A DNA stretch of 64,000 nt from Streptomyces sp. A1136 (GCF_004795055.1 NZ_SSBJ01000027.1:1-64000); one strand, 5' to 3'; counted from the first letter of the stretch, positions 53,909 through 62,690 are shown. Translations and numbers: made by a program. Notes: a model not told the origin generated them from the letters alone.

Positions 53909-54481
53909 TTGGTAGGTCTTGCCCGTCCCCGGGGCGGGGAGCCCGGCGGCGGTGAAGACGGTCTTGTCCAGCCGTCGCGAGGAGACCACCGAGGTGGCGG
54001 CGCCGTTGCCGGCACGTGCGTGGACGGTGCGGGCGTCCGGGCTGGACAGGACCGAGTTCATCTCGTCCAGTCGCTGTTCGCTCTGCGTGGCGCGGCGTCC
54101 GGCTTCAACGTTCTCCTGGTGCTGCCAGGCGGCCACGCCGGCGAATGTGGCGGCAGCGGTCAGGCCGGCTGCCACCGCGATCGTGCCGGCGTGACGCCGT
54201 AGTACGCCCCTCCAGTTGACGGAGGCGGTGGGGGTGACGCGGGGCGGGAGTTGCCGCACGGTCTCGATGGCCGCCATGACCTGCGGCTTGAGTGCCGGGG
54301 GCGGAGTCCGGGCGGTGGCGGCGGCCATACGGGCGGTCGTGGCCTGGAACTCCGCGACCTCTCTCCGGCACGCCGCGCAACCGGCGAGGTGCGCGGTGAA
54401 CGCCTTACGGTCGGCCGGGTCGAGGGCGTCGAGGGCGTAGGCGGCGGCGAGGGCGTGCAGGTCGTCGTGGTGCTGTTTCAT
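53732..54481 (-). CDS. rskA: Anti-sigma-K factor RskA family
   Basis: This 249-residue membrane anti-sigma factor has an N-terminal sigma-binding domain with a zinc-type HxxxCxxC (H31, C35, C38). A single membrane helix follows near residues 98-119 (GTIAVAAGLTAAATFAGVAA). An outer ~130-residue RskA domain (KTYQLWLDHNGTMRPAGLLP) ends the protein. It should hold SigK at the membrane and release it after proteolysis. Its ATG at 54481 overlaps the stop of the sigK remnant (ATGA). Since sigK is gutted, it is probably an orphan here. Confidence 0.9.
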   Translation of the reverse strand: MKQHHDDLHALAAAYALDALDPADRKAFTAHLAGCAACRREVAEFQATTARMAAATARTPPPALKPQVMAAIETVRQLPPRVTPTASVNWRGVLRRHAGTIAVAAGLTAAATFAGVAAWQHQENVEAGRRATQSEQRLDEMNSVLSSPDARTVHARAGNGAATSVVSSRRLDKTVFTAAGLPAPGTGKTYQLWLDHNGTMRPAGLLPHDGAVLLTGDTAGARAVGLTLEPAGGSARPTTPPLVLLPLPA

Positions 54482-54687
54482 ACGGTCACCCCCATGCAGT
54501 CGCGCGGTCGGATCAGCCCGTCGCGCATGCGTGTCTTGATGGTCGCCGCTTGTGGCCACCAGGCGCAGGTAGGGCCTGGACGTGATGTCCATGGGCGGGA
54601 TGTCCATCGCACGGCTGTCCTTCGTCGGCGCGGTGGCCGGACGGCGCTGTGGGCGGTCCGGCCACGAGATTCGGGAGGGCGTCTCAT
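54478..54687 (-). pseudogene. sigK: Gutted sigK (ECF sigma factor) gene
   Basis: A 69-codon frame starts at ATG 54687, seven bases after a SigK-like -10 box, and ends with TIKTRMRDGLIRPRDCMGVT V then TGA overlapping rskA. The last ~21 residues match the end of SigK-type factors (helix 4 tail: TVKTRLRDGLIRLRDCLG). The start reads MRRPPESRGRTAHSAVRP, as SigK N-termini do. The ~130 residues of regions 2 and 4 between are missing. A full SigK is ~190-200 residues. It cannot act as a sigma factor. Confidence 0.7.
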
Positions 54688-54692
54688 GCTCT

Positions 54693-54719
54693 CTTCGTAG
54701 CGGACACGCGTACGGATGG
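54693..54719 (-). promoter_or_regulatory. SigK-type promoter of the sigK remnant
   Basis: Minus strand: CCATCC (54719-54714) as -35, 15-base spacer, then ACGAAG (54698-54693) as -10. The mycobacterial SigK consensus, as I recall it, is CCATCC-N16-17-CCGAAT. The ATG at 54687 lies six bases downstream, where transcription would begin. Confidence 0.5.
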
Positions 54720-54891
54720 GCGCCGCCGTCACATCCCTGCCCCGCCCGGGTACGCCTTCCGGGTGAACCCACCGACATCGGCCCAGCCGTACGGGGATTT
54801 GGGGCGAATAGGGGCGTGCAAGGCCCGGAACGTCCGGGCAGCACCGGACGCGCCATGTGATCCGGTGCGCACACCGTTTGTGGAGGCAGTT

Positions 54892-55131
54892 GTGACCGGT
54901 CTGTTCAAGAGCACCGCGATCGCGTTGGCCGCAGGAGTGGCCGTGGTCGGCGGGGCGTCCGTCGCCATGGCCGACGCGGGAGCTCAAGGGGTGGCCGCGT
55001 ACTCGCCCGGAGTGGGCTCCGGCAACCTCATCCAGATCCCGATCCACATTCCGATCAACGCGTGCGGCAACAGTGTGAGCGTGATCGGTCTGCTCAACCC
55101 GTCCTTCGGCAACACCTGCGTCAACGCCTGA
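54892..55131 (+). CDS. Short chaplin
   Basis: This 79-residue secreted hydrophobin-like protein has a signal peptide (STAIALAAGVAVVGGASVAM ADA) followed by a mature ~50-residue chaplin domain GNLIQIPIHIPINACGNSVS VIGLLNPSFGNTCVNA with the two conserved Cys. Short chaplins coat aerial hyphae and make them water-repellent. It lacks the LPxTG sorting signal of long chaplins. GTG 54892 after GGAGG. It is an unusual neighbour for a SigK locus. Confidence 0.92.
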   Translation: MTGLFKSTAIALAAGVAVVGGASVAMADAGAQGVAAYSPGVGSGNLIQIPIHIPINACGNSVSVIGLLNPSFGNTCVNA

Positions 55132-55151
55132 CCGCGGGCACATCGGGACTT

Positions 55152-55186
55152 CGGGCCGCCGCCGGTAACGGGGTGGCGGCGGCCCG
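55152..55186 (+). terminator. Hairpin terminator after the chaplin gene
   Basis: CGGGCCGCCGCC (55152-55163) pairs perfectly with GGCGGCGGCCCG (55175-55186) around an 11-base loop, 20 bp after the chaplin stop. Confidence 0.7.
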
Positions 55187-55370
55187 GACGACCTCGATCC
55201 GCTCGGTGTGCGACACGTTCATGACCTGTCATTGATGTGCCGGAGATCCGAGATGAATCGGGGCAGGGTGCGGGTGACGGCAGTCGACGCCGCCACCCGC
55301 ACCCACTCATGGCGACCCCACCCGACGTCGTCAACAGCCGGGTCGATCTTCATCTGATCGAATGAGTCGC

Positions 55371-55407
55371 CCATCCGGACCCATCCGGCACCCGTCCGGC
55401 GCCGAAT
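55371..55407 (+). promoter_or_regulatory. SigK-type promoter of the molybdopterin oxidoreductase
   Basis: CCATCC occurs at 55371-55376 and again at 55381-55386; CCGAAT lies at 55402-55407. The second copy gives a 15-base spacer, close to the SigK consensus spacing. The predicted start of transcription (~55414) coincides with GTG 55415, so the message would be leaderless. Confidence 0.6.
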
Positions 55408-55414
55408 GCCGGGT

Positions 55415-56989
55415 GTGAGCAACCTCCGCGATCGAATCGCCCGCCCGACTGCCGGGATCGTGTCCGGGCTGCTGTCCGCTCTGACCGCGCTGGCGGTCGC
55501 CGAGCCGGTCGCTGCCCTCACACGGCCTCAAGCCGGGCCGGTCAACGCCGTCGGTTCGGCCGCGATCGACCTCACGCCCGCCCCGGTGAAGGACTTCGCG
55601 ATCCGCACCTTCGGCGAGAACGACAAGACGGTGCTCCAGCTCGGCATCGTCATCGCCCTCACCCTGCTCGCCGCCGTCTTGGGACTGGCAGCCCTGCGTT
55701 ACCGACGGGCCGCCTCGGCGGGGGTCCTGCTGTTCGGTGTAGCGGGCGCGGTCGCGGCCCTGAACCGCCCCGACACCGCCGGCCCGGCCGACGCCCTGCC
55801 CTCCCTCGTCGGCGCGGTGGTGGGCGCCGCCGTCCTGTACCTGCTGGCCGGCAAGGCCTCCCGCGTCGGCGCCCGACCGGCGAGTGAGAGCGCGACGGCG
55901 GGCTTCAACCGGCGGGGGTTCCTCGCGGTCTCCACCGCCACGGCGGTGGCAGCCGTCGGTGCCGGAGCCCTGGGCCGGGCGTTGAACGGCCGGCACGGGA
56001 GGGGAGCCGCCGCGTCCCGCCAGGCGGTGCGCCTGCCCGCGCCTGCCTCCCCCGCACCGGCCCTGCCCAAAGGTGTCCAGCTCCCCGTGGCGGGGATCAG
56101 CTCCTTCACCACGCCCGTCAAGGACTTCTACCGCGTCGACACCGCCCTGGAGGTACCGAAGGTCGACGCCGGCACCTGGCAACTGCGGATCCACGGCAAA
56201 GGCGTACGAACCCGCGTCCACAATTTCGCGGAGTTGCTCGCCCGTCCCCTCATCGAGCGGGACATCACCTTGACGTGCGTCTCCAACGAGGTCGGTGGCC
56301 CCTATGTCGGCACCGCCCGCTGGCTTGGCGTCCCTCTCGCGGACCTCCTGCGCGAGGCCGGCGTCCGACCGCCCTCCCGGGGAGGGAAGGCGGATCAGCT
56401 GGTCGCCCGTTCCGTCGACGGCATGACCCTCGGCTCTCCCGTAGAGGACGTCATGGACGGCCGCGACGCGATGCTCGCCCTCGGCATGAACGGAGGACCA
56501 CTCCCCTTCGACCACGGTTTCCCCGTCCGCATGCTCGTCCCCGGCCTGTACGGCTACGTCTCCGCCTGCAAGTGGATCACCGATCTCGAACTGACCACCT
56601 TCGACGCGTACGACCCCTACTGGGTCAAACGCGCGTGGGCGCGCCGCGCCCCCGTCAAGACCCAGGCCCGCATCGACACCCCCAAGCCGTTCGCCCGGCT
56701 GAGCCCGGGAACGGTGCAGGTCGCCGGCGTCGCCTGGGCTCAGCACCGCGGCATCACCCGCGTCGAGGTCCGCGTCGACGACGGCCCCTGGAAGGACGCC
56801 GACCTTGCCCCGCAGGCCTCCACCGACACCTGGCGCCAGTGGTCCTCCCCCTGGAACGCCCTCCCCGGCGGACACACCATCACCGTCCGCGCTACCGACG
56901 GCACCGGACAGACCCAGACCGAACAGCGCACCCGGACCATCCCCGACGGCGCCGCCGGCTGGCACAACGTGTTCGCCACCGTCACCTGA
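55415..56989 (+). CDS. Molybdopterin-dependent oxidoreductase, sulfite-oxidase family
   Basis: This 524-residue protein is in three parts. The first ~160 residues hold four to five membrane helices (GIVSGLLSALTALAVAEPVA; LGIVIALTLLAAVLGLAALR). The middle starts with an internal twin-arginine motif NRRGFLAVSTA. The Moco domain contains VPKVDAGTWQLRIHGKGV and the catalytic Cys in DITLTCVSNEVGGPYVGTAR. The end has an Ig-like dimer domain (TVQVAGVAWAQHRGITRVEV). GTG 55415 is chosen from the promoter; ATG 55406 lies inside the -10 box. It forms an operon with the fasciclin gene. Confidence 0.88.
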   Translation: MSNLRDRIARPTAGIVSGLLSALTALAVAEPVAALTRPQAGPVNAVGSAAIDLTPAPVKDFAIRTFGENDKTVLQLGIVIALTLLAAVLGLAALRYRRAASAGVLLFGVAGAVAALNRPDTAGPADALPSLVGAVVGAAVLYLLAGKASRVGARPASESATAGFNRRGFLAVSTATAVAAVGAGALGRALNGRHGRGAAASRQAVRLPAPASPAPALPKGVQLPVAGISSFTTPVKDFYRVDTALEVPKVDAGTWQLRIHGKGVRTRVHNFAELLARPLIERDITLTCVSNEVGGPYVGTARWLGVPLADLLREAGVRPPSRGGKADQLVARSVDGMTLGSPVEDVMDGRDAMLALGMNGGPLPFDHGFPVRMLVPGLYGYVSACKWITDLELTTFDAYDPYWVKRAWARRAPVKTQARIDTPKPFARLSPGTVQVAGVAWAQHRGITRVEVRVDDGPWKDADLAPQASTDTWRQWSSPWNALPGGHTITVRATDGTGQTQTEQRTRTIPDGAAGWHNVFATVT

Positions 56990-57082
56990 CCCCCTGCCCC
57001 CCTGAACCTCCTGACCCCCTGGACTCCCAACCCCCGAACCGCCGCCCACCTGACGCGGCACACCTCAAGGAGAAAGACCATC

Positions 57083-57742
57083 ATGAGCCGCACCCTGAAG
57101 TTCCGTCGTATCGCGATCGCCGTGGCCGCCGCGACCATCCTGCCGTTCTCGCTTGCGGCCTGCTCCTCCGACGACGGCAAGGACAACGCCGCGTCGGCCG
57201 CCTCCGCGGACACCTCCAACGGCGCGGCCAACCAGGCGCCCTCCCAGAGCGGTGACACGTCCACGGCCGATGCCCCCTTCGGCCCCGCCTGCGCCGGCGT
57301 GCCCAAGGAAGGCGCGGGTTCCTTCGACGGGATGGCCAAGGACCCGGTGGCCACCGCGGCCTCGAACAACCCGGCGCTGTCCACCCTCGTCACGGCCGTC
57401 AAGAAGGCCGGGCTGGTGGACACGCTCAACAACGCCAAGGACATCACCGTGTTCGCGCCGACCAACGACGCCTTCGCGAAGATCCCGAAGGCCGACCTGG
57501 ACAAGGTCCTCGCCGACAAGGCCACCCTGACGAAGATCCTCACCTACCACGTCGTCGGGCAACCGCTCGCGCCCAAGCAGTTGGAGAACGGCTCCTTCGA
57601 AACCCTCCAGAAGGGCATGATCACGACCAGTGGTTCCGGTACCGCATACAAGGTCAACGCCAGCGCGAACGTGGTCTGCGGCAACGTCAAGACCGCCAAC
57701 GCCAACGTGTACATCATCGACACCGTCCTGATGCCGAAGTAG
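57083..57742 (+). CDS. Fasciclin-domain lipoprotein (MPT70/MPT83-like)
   Basis: This 219-residue protein has a lipoprotein signal peptide (LPFSLAACSS, Cys ~27), a Ser/Ala/Asp-rich linker and one fasciclin domain (~85-219). H1 reads DITVFAPTNDAFAKIPKADL and H2 ILTYHVVGQPLAPKQLENGS, ending ANVYIIDTVLMPK. This is the group of mycobacterial MPT70/MPT83, which are SigK-regulated. The ATG at 57083 has AAGGAG, 93 bp after the oxidoreductase stop, so they are likely one operon. Cell-surface attached. Confidence 0.92.
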   Translation: MSRTLKFRRIAIAVAAATILPFSLAACSSDDGKDNAASAASADTSNGAANQAPSQSGDTSTADAPFGPACAGVPKEGAGSFDGMAKDPVATAASNNPALSTLVTAVKKAGLVDTLNNAKDITVFAPTNDAFAKIPKADLDKVLADKATLTKILTYHVVGQPLAPKQLENGSFETLQKGMITTSGSGTAYKVNASANVVCGNVKTANANVYIIDTVLMPK

Positions 57743-57763
57743 CGGTACCGGCAGAACGTCCCC

Positions 57764-57803
57764 TCCCGGCGGGGCCGCCCGACAGGGTTCGGCTCCGCCG
57801 GGA
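57764..57803 (+). terminator. Hairpin terminator after the fasciclin gene
   Basis: TCCCGGCGGGGCCG (57764-57777) and CGGCTCCGCCGGGA (57790-57803) form a 14-bp stem with one G-T wobble and a 12-base loop. It ends the oxidoreductase-fasciclin unit. Confidence 0.7.
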
Positions 57804-57918
57804 CGCGCCTTCCCGGCCGGTCGCCGCACAACTGATGCGGCCCAGGCGGCAGTCCCCCTCAAAGCACGTGCCGCCGACGTCAACGACCCTTCAGTAGAAC
57901 GCATCGCGGGCGGGGCTG

Positions 57919-58344
57919 ATGAACATCGCACATCAACCGTTGCAAACGGAGGTAAGTGAACGCGGTTCTGCGCTGCGTGCCGCCATAGAACGGCAGCTGA
58001 GCCTCTGGGGTGCGGCAGCGCTCGCCGATGACCTGGCGCTGATCGCCACCGAACTCGTGAGCAACGCTCTGCTCCACGGCAAGCCGCCGGTGCGGGTTCG
58101 GCTGGGAAGCCGGCGCACGACCGACGGGGACATGTTTCTTCGGGTCGAAGTCAGCGACACGGGAGCCGGCCTCGACATCGCACGCATCCGGGCTCACTGG
58201 TCTCACCCCTCCTTCAGCCTCGCCGAGGGAGGGAGGGGTCTCTACCTGGTCGACGCCCTGTGCGCCGCATGGGGAAACGTCCTCGGATCGCACACGCACA
58301 CCGTCTGGGCGGAGGTCCGTACCCAAAGCGACGCGGAAGAATGA
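57919..58344 (+). CDS. ATP-binding protein, RsbW-like
   Basis: This 141-residue GHKL-type kinase-fold protein has the N box LALIATELVSNALLHG (~41-56), G1 box VEVSDTGAGLDIA (~76-88) and G2 box GGRGLYLVDALCAAWGN (~103-119). All ATP-contact motifs are present, unlike the protein at 6796. Probable anti-sigma/partner-switch kinase with an unknown partner. The ATG at 57919 follows GCGGGG. Confidence 0.86.
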   Translation: MNIAHQPLQTEVSERGSALRAAIERQLSLWGAAALADDLALIATELVSNALLHGKPPVRVRLGSRRTTDGDMFLRVEVSDTGAGLDIARIRAHWSHPSFSLAEGGRGLYLVDALCAAWGNVLGSHTHTVWAEVRTQSDAEE

Positions 58345-58505
58345 CGCAGGCACAAAGCCCGCGAAGGCCGACTACCGGGTCAAGCACGTCCTGGCGGCAT
58401 AGCCGGCCCGGCGTCTACCGTGCCGCCTCGCCCTCGTCCCAGTCGAAGGCATTCCGGTCGGGGTCAGCAGCGGACCAAGGCAGTGACCAGGGTCGTTCGG
58501 GATGG

Positions 58506-58724
58506 ATGGACGTGGCGCACTGTCCGACGCTTCTGAGGCCTGAGAAGGCCCTGTTCGTTCGGGGCGACGTGGCCGACGGCAAGCCCGCGCCCGGGAACAT
58601 GGGCGAGTGGTGCGCGAACGCCGAACGAGCCGGTGTCGCGATCGTCTTGTCACTCGACGAACTGCCCGAGGTGCTGGACCGGTCCACCTGCTGGGCTCCG
58701 GCACCACCCGCGGCGCTTTCATGA
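58506..58724 (+). CDS. Small hypothetical protein, coupled to the next gene
   Basis: This 72-residue frame reads MDVAHCPTLLRPEKALFVRG, DVADGKPAPGNMGEWCANAE, then RAGVAIVLSLDELPEVLD. The stop TGA at 58722-58724 overlaps the ATG of the next gene (ATGA), the usual sign of translational coupling. The start is not well set: no clear ribosome site, and the N-terminal part may be lost. Family unknown. Confidence 0.45.
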   Translation: MDVAHCPTLLRPEKALFVRGDVADGKPAPGNMGEWCANAERAGVAIVLSLDELPEVLDRSTCWAPAPPAALS

Positions 58725-59181
58725 CAAGCCTGCACTGGCTCCGACGCCATCCACAGCGGTTCGCGGTCACCTGGGCCCATGCCTACCTGCGCCTGTTCGG
58801 AGACACGCGCCGGGACCCGCAGGCCATGGTGACGGCTCTTGAGGCGCTGGAGCGCAGCCGGAACGCGCGCAGTGCCGGTGGGCCGAGTTCTCCCGCCGCC
58901 GGGCCACGGAGAAGCACGAGACGCACCGGCGCACGCCGACGGCGGTCGACCGAGCCTGGATTACGGCTCCCCGATGGGCCGAACCGGACCTGCACCACGC
59001 CCACCGGACGATGGTGCCGATGGTGGCCGAGCTCGTCCACTGGACCGTGACCCCCACAGCCGACTTCGAACAGTGGCCGGGGCTCAAGGGCCGCGCCGCC
59101 CCCGTCGGGGTCGGCCCTCTCGCTGCCCCTCGTCCTCCTCGGAGCCGGCGAAGCGACGCTCAGGGCCGACACCCCCGCTGA
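58721..59181 (+). pseudogene. Hypothetical gene with a frameshift
   Basis: From ATG 58721 the frame reads MTSLHWLRRHPQRFAVTWAH, AYLRLFGDTRRDPQAMVTAL, then EALERSRNAR. At about 58871 it must shift by one base to continue CRWAEFSRRRATEKHETHRR, TPTAVDRAWITAPRWAEPDL, HHAHRTMVPMVAELVHWTVT, with stop at 59181. The joined product would be ~153 residues. A single missing base explains it; either mutation or a sequencing slip. Family unknown. Confidence 0.5.
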
Positions 59182-59463
59182 AGTCCGCCCCGTCAGCCCA
59201 GGACGCTTCCTCGCGGCTCCCCCCGGCGCGGAGAGCCACTGCTGAGGCCCCCGGGAGAGGCACCAGCCGGACGCTCTGCCGAAGCCGGGTGACCGGACTC
59301 TGCCGGCCTCCCCGGCCGGGCGTCGTACTCACGGTGGCACGACAGCGTGGTTCGCGGGGCGGCTGAGCCAAGAGCCACAGGGGGCGGCGCGGCGCCGGCC
59401 CGAGCCGAACTACGCGCCGCGCCCGATAGCCGGCTACCTCACCGTCCGCGCGTTGCTCAACCC

Positions 59464-59820
59464 TCAGTGACGACCGGTCAGGAACACCGAGCGCAGCGTC
59501 AGGCGTTCGCTGGTGGGGTTTCCGTGCGGGCGCAGCGTCCAGGAGTCGCCGGTGCAGTCGGGCTCGGTGAATACCATCACCCACTCGTCGGTGTCATTGT
59601 GCGGGGCGAAGGCGGGCTCGGAGGATCCCGGGTCCGCGACCTCGGGGAGCACGACGCAGCCCGGACTTCGAGGGTCGTGGAGGACTGCCGACTGCGGCGT
59701 GCCGTCGAGCCCTGCGAATCGGTAGGAGAAGTCACCGGTGGCGGCGTGCGCGGGCGCCGACTGCGTGAGGAGGAGTGCGAGAGCGCCGAATGCGGCGGCC
59801 GACGCGTGGCGAAGCTTCAT
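59464..59820 (-). CDS. Small secreted protein
   Basis: This 118-residue protein has a signal peptide (LRHASAAAFGALALLLTQSA PAHA) and a ~90-residue beta-rich mature part with two Cys (PGCVVLPEVAD; EPDCTGDSW). The pattern NDTDEWVMVFTEPDCTGD SWTL is reminiscent of small beta/gamma-crystallin-like or I36 inhibitor-like secreted proteins of Streptomyces, but this is only a resemblance. ATG 59820 chosen for the signal peptide; the ribosome site is weak. Confidence 0.65.
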   Translation of the reverse strand: MKLRHASAAAFGALALLLTQSAPAHAATGDFSYRFAGLDGTPQSAVLHDPRSPGCVVLPEVADPGSSEPAFAPHNDTDEWVMVFTEPDCTGDSWTLRPHGNPTSERLTLRSVFLTGRH

Positions 59821-60044
59821 GGAATCCCGTTTCGATCTGAGATGTGGCGGCTCCTCGAAGTTGAACCCTGCGAGCCGCCGGATCTGCTCGTCCATCCCCT
59901 GGCAATGGCCCCCCGATGCGGGGTGTCACTCGCGCGTGGCCGGTGTATCGATTCTTCGTACTCCAAGCAGATCGCCGAGTCCGACGCCTGCCACCTGCGC
60001 CCGGCGTTCACCCCTGCGTGGTTCTGGTGGGACAGCAGGGACGA

Positions 60045-61188
60045 TCAGTAGGTCCGGCCGGCCCGGTGGACCACCCCGCTCGCCACCACCACCGTCTCGG
60101 CCACCATGCCCGGGATGCGTTCCGGGGCCACGGCCAGGATGTCCCGGGACAGCACCACGAAGTCGGCCGCCTTGCCCACGGTCAGCGAACCCCGCTCGTG
60201 CTGCGGGAAGTTGGCGTACGCCGAGCCCATCGTGTAGCCGTACGCCGCCGTCGCGACGTCCACCGTCTCGGCCGGCTGCCACGGCTCGCCGCCGCCCAGC
60301 GGGCGGCGGGTAACCGCCGTGTAGATGCCGATCATCGGATCCATCTCGGCCACGTTCCAGTCGCTCGAGAACGCCAGCACCGCGCCGGCCTCGTGCGGGC
60401 TCCGCATCGGCCAGGCCTTGTGCCAGCGGCCCTCGCCCACGTTCTCCGCCCAGTCCTGGCCGGGCCCGGCGATCTCCGGTGCGCAGTGCCTCGGCTGCAC
60501 GCACGCCACCACGCCGAGCCCGGCGAAGCGCGGCACGTCCGCCGGGTCCAGGCATTCCACGTGCACGACCTGGTGACGGGCGTCTCGCGGCCCGTTCACC
60601 GCACGGGCGTGCTCCACGGCGTCCAGGACCGTACGTATCCCCCGGTCGCCCGTGGCGTGCACGAAGCACCGGAACCCGCGCGCGTCCAGCCGGGCCAGCA
60701 GCTCCGCGAACTCCTCCGCCGGGTAGAAGGTCTCGCCCCGGTGCGCACCGCAGCCGGTGTACGGCTCCAACAGCGCGGCCGTGCGCGGATCGACCACATC
60801 GTCGATGTACAGCTTGAGCGGCCCCACCCGCAGCCGGTCCCCCGCGTACCTCCGGGCCGCCGCCGCGAACGCGTCGAGTTCCTCCTCGGTGGTGCCGCGC
60901 GGGTGGAACAGCGCCGCCACTGTCCGCGAACGCAGCCGGCCCTCGGCGCGGGCCCGCTCGTACAGTTCCAGGTCGTCCAGGGAGTTCTGCGGTTCCACCA
61001 CGGTGGTGATGCCGAAGCCGATCGTGTCGTCCAGGCTCTTGACCAGCCGACCGTACTGCCGGTCCGGCGAGGCCCATGGCACCCCGAGTTCGCGCAGTGC
61101 CCGGTGGCCGTCACGGGAGAGTCCCTTAGTGACGAAGTCCTTGACGAAGCCCGTGGGTTCGCCGCTCTCCGGGTCGACCGCCGCGAAC
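60045..61188 (-). pseudogene. Amidohydrolase (YtcJ-like), N-terminus deleted
   Basis: A ~380-residue run covers the later two-thirds of a metal-dependent amidohydrolase of the YtcJ/LAF3 group: GITTVVEPQNSLDDLELYER, RGFRCFVHATGDRGIRTVLD (metal His), VQPRHCAPE, AVLAFSSDWNVAEMDPMIGI (catalytic Asp region) and GSLTVGKAADFVVLSRDILA. The first ~180 residues, with the HxH metal site, are missing. Homology stops at about 61188 where an opposite-strand TetR gene begins. No start signal remains, so it cannot work. Confidence 0.85.
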
Positions 61189-61637
61189 TTCGGCAGCAAG
61201 CACCGGCTGCTGCCGGCCGCGCTGCGTTGGAGCGAGACCAACTCGCCATGGAGAGAGTCCGGTTGCTGGAACGCAGGGTCACCGCGCACCGCAAGCTCGC
61301 GCTGTTCCTGGAGCTCTACCTGCCGCGCGGTCCCCGCGATCCGCGGTGGACCCTGTGGATCGAGCTGTGGGCCCGCATCCCCTCCAACGAGGACCTGCGC
61401 GCCGCCCAGCAGGAAATGGACGACGGCTGGCAGCGGGACCTGGAGACCTTGCTCGCCAAAGGCGTGGACCAGGGACGTTTCGCCGCCGACCTGGACGTGC
61501 CCGCTCACGCGTCGGAGCCGCTCGCGCTACTGGACGGACTGAGCACACGAGTGGTGCTCGGACAGCGCGGCGCCGACCGCGCCGCCTCGCTGAAGCACGC
61601 CACCTCGGCGGCGACCCGTCTCATCCCGCACGCCTGA
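61189..61637 (+). pseudogene. TetR-family regulator, N-terminus deleted and frameshifted
   Basis: The fragment begins inside the HTH at FGSKHRLLPAALRWSE (61189-61240), then shifts one frame to RDQLAMERVRLLERRVTAHR, KLALFLELYLPRGPRDPRWT, LWIELWARIPSNEDLRAAQQ and on to a stop at 61637. The C-terminal ligand domain (TetR_C, LWLELWARA-type) is almost whole. The first ~40 residues of the DNA-binding domain are missing. Its 5' end meets the 5' end of the amidohydrolase remnant, so one deletion took both. Confidence 0.8.
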
Positions 61638-62127
61638 AGGCCGGTCAGGGAGCGTCCCGTTCGGCCTCGGACCCACCCCCCGGGCACCCGACACCCTCGC
61701 CACGCGGAAGGCGACACCGACAACCGCCTACCGGTGACCGAACCAAGCAAAGCCCCGTCTCTGCGGCGCTGCGGCCCTGCGGCATGAACTCCCGGACGAC
61801 GACACCCCCTTCGCAGCGCCGGACCTCAGCACGCGACGTGGCGCGCGGCTGCCTCGACTGACGACTGATCACAACCAGCGGCGGAGGGATCGTGCAGGCC
61901 GATGCGACACTCGGTCCGACGTCAGGCGTAGCTCACCCCGGCCGCCGCCACGGTCCGGGAGAGCACGGCTCCCTCTGACATCAAGACCGTCTGTGAGATG
62001 CCGCGCGGCAAACCGGATATTAGACTTGAACCGCCATCAGTACGGCGTAGCGGCTCGACCGCTGCCCTGCGGGCTTCGAAGTCGTCACGCCTGACCGGCC
62101 GCACCCCCAGCGCCCAAGGCAGGTTGA
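61638..62127. other. Intergenic stretch, no supported gene
   Basis: No gene on either strand. The right end should hold the promoter of the secreted protein at 62128; locally AT-rich sequence near 62010-62035 (CGGATATTAGACTTG) could include it. Confidence 0.35.
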
Positions 62128-62457
62128 ATGATGAACCGGACACGTCGTCTTACAGCACTCACGCTTTTGCTCGCCCCCGCTCTCGCGGTGGGCCCCACCC
62201 TCGGCGCCCATGCCTCGACCACCACGGCCCCCGCAGCCGCGACGTGCAACGTCGAGGTGGACTCACTCGGCAAGTACCACGTGTGGGGTCTGGGATTCCC
62301 TGCCGGCACGACGGTGACCTACTCCGGCTCCACCTCGGGCTCGGTCCCGATCGACAAGTCGGGAAGGTTCGACATCGACGGTCTCGCCGGAAGCAAATAC
62401 GTGGTCAAGACGGCAGACGGCAAGACCACGGTCGCCTGCACAGCGGTCCATCACTGA
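62128..62457 (+). CDS. Small secreted protein
   Basis: This 109-residue protein has a signal peptide (RRLTALTLLLAPALAVGPTL GAHAS) and a mature ~80-residue beta-rich domain with two Cys (TCNVEVDSLGKYHVWGLGFP; TTVACTAVHH), one disulfide possible. The GLGFPAGTTVTYSGSTSGSV stretch resembles Ig-like or adhesin-type domains of Streptomyces secreted proteins. Start at ATG 62128, or the next ATG at 62131. Function unknown. Confidence 0.7.
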   Translation: MMNRTRRLTALTLLLAPALAVGPTLGAHASTTTAPAAATCNVEVDSLGKYHVWGLGFPAGTTVTYSGSTSGSVPIDKSGRFDIDGLAGSKYVVKTADGKTTVACTAVHH

Positions 62458-62690
62458 GGCCTCACGAACGACCGAGGGCCAAGCGGAGAAAAATGAAGGT
62501 CACCCATCCCGGCGATGACCCACGTACTGACCACCCACCGCCGGAGCAATCGCCCTCGCAGGGTCCCATCGCAGAACCGACGTCGGGCAAGTCCTGCGGG
62601 TCAGCCCCGGGCGGCCGCTCGTCGGCTCTGAGCGCCGCCTGAAGCGCGGGCGTCCCCACGGAGCGGGCCGCAGGCAGGCCGGCGACGGTC

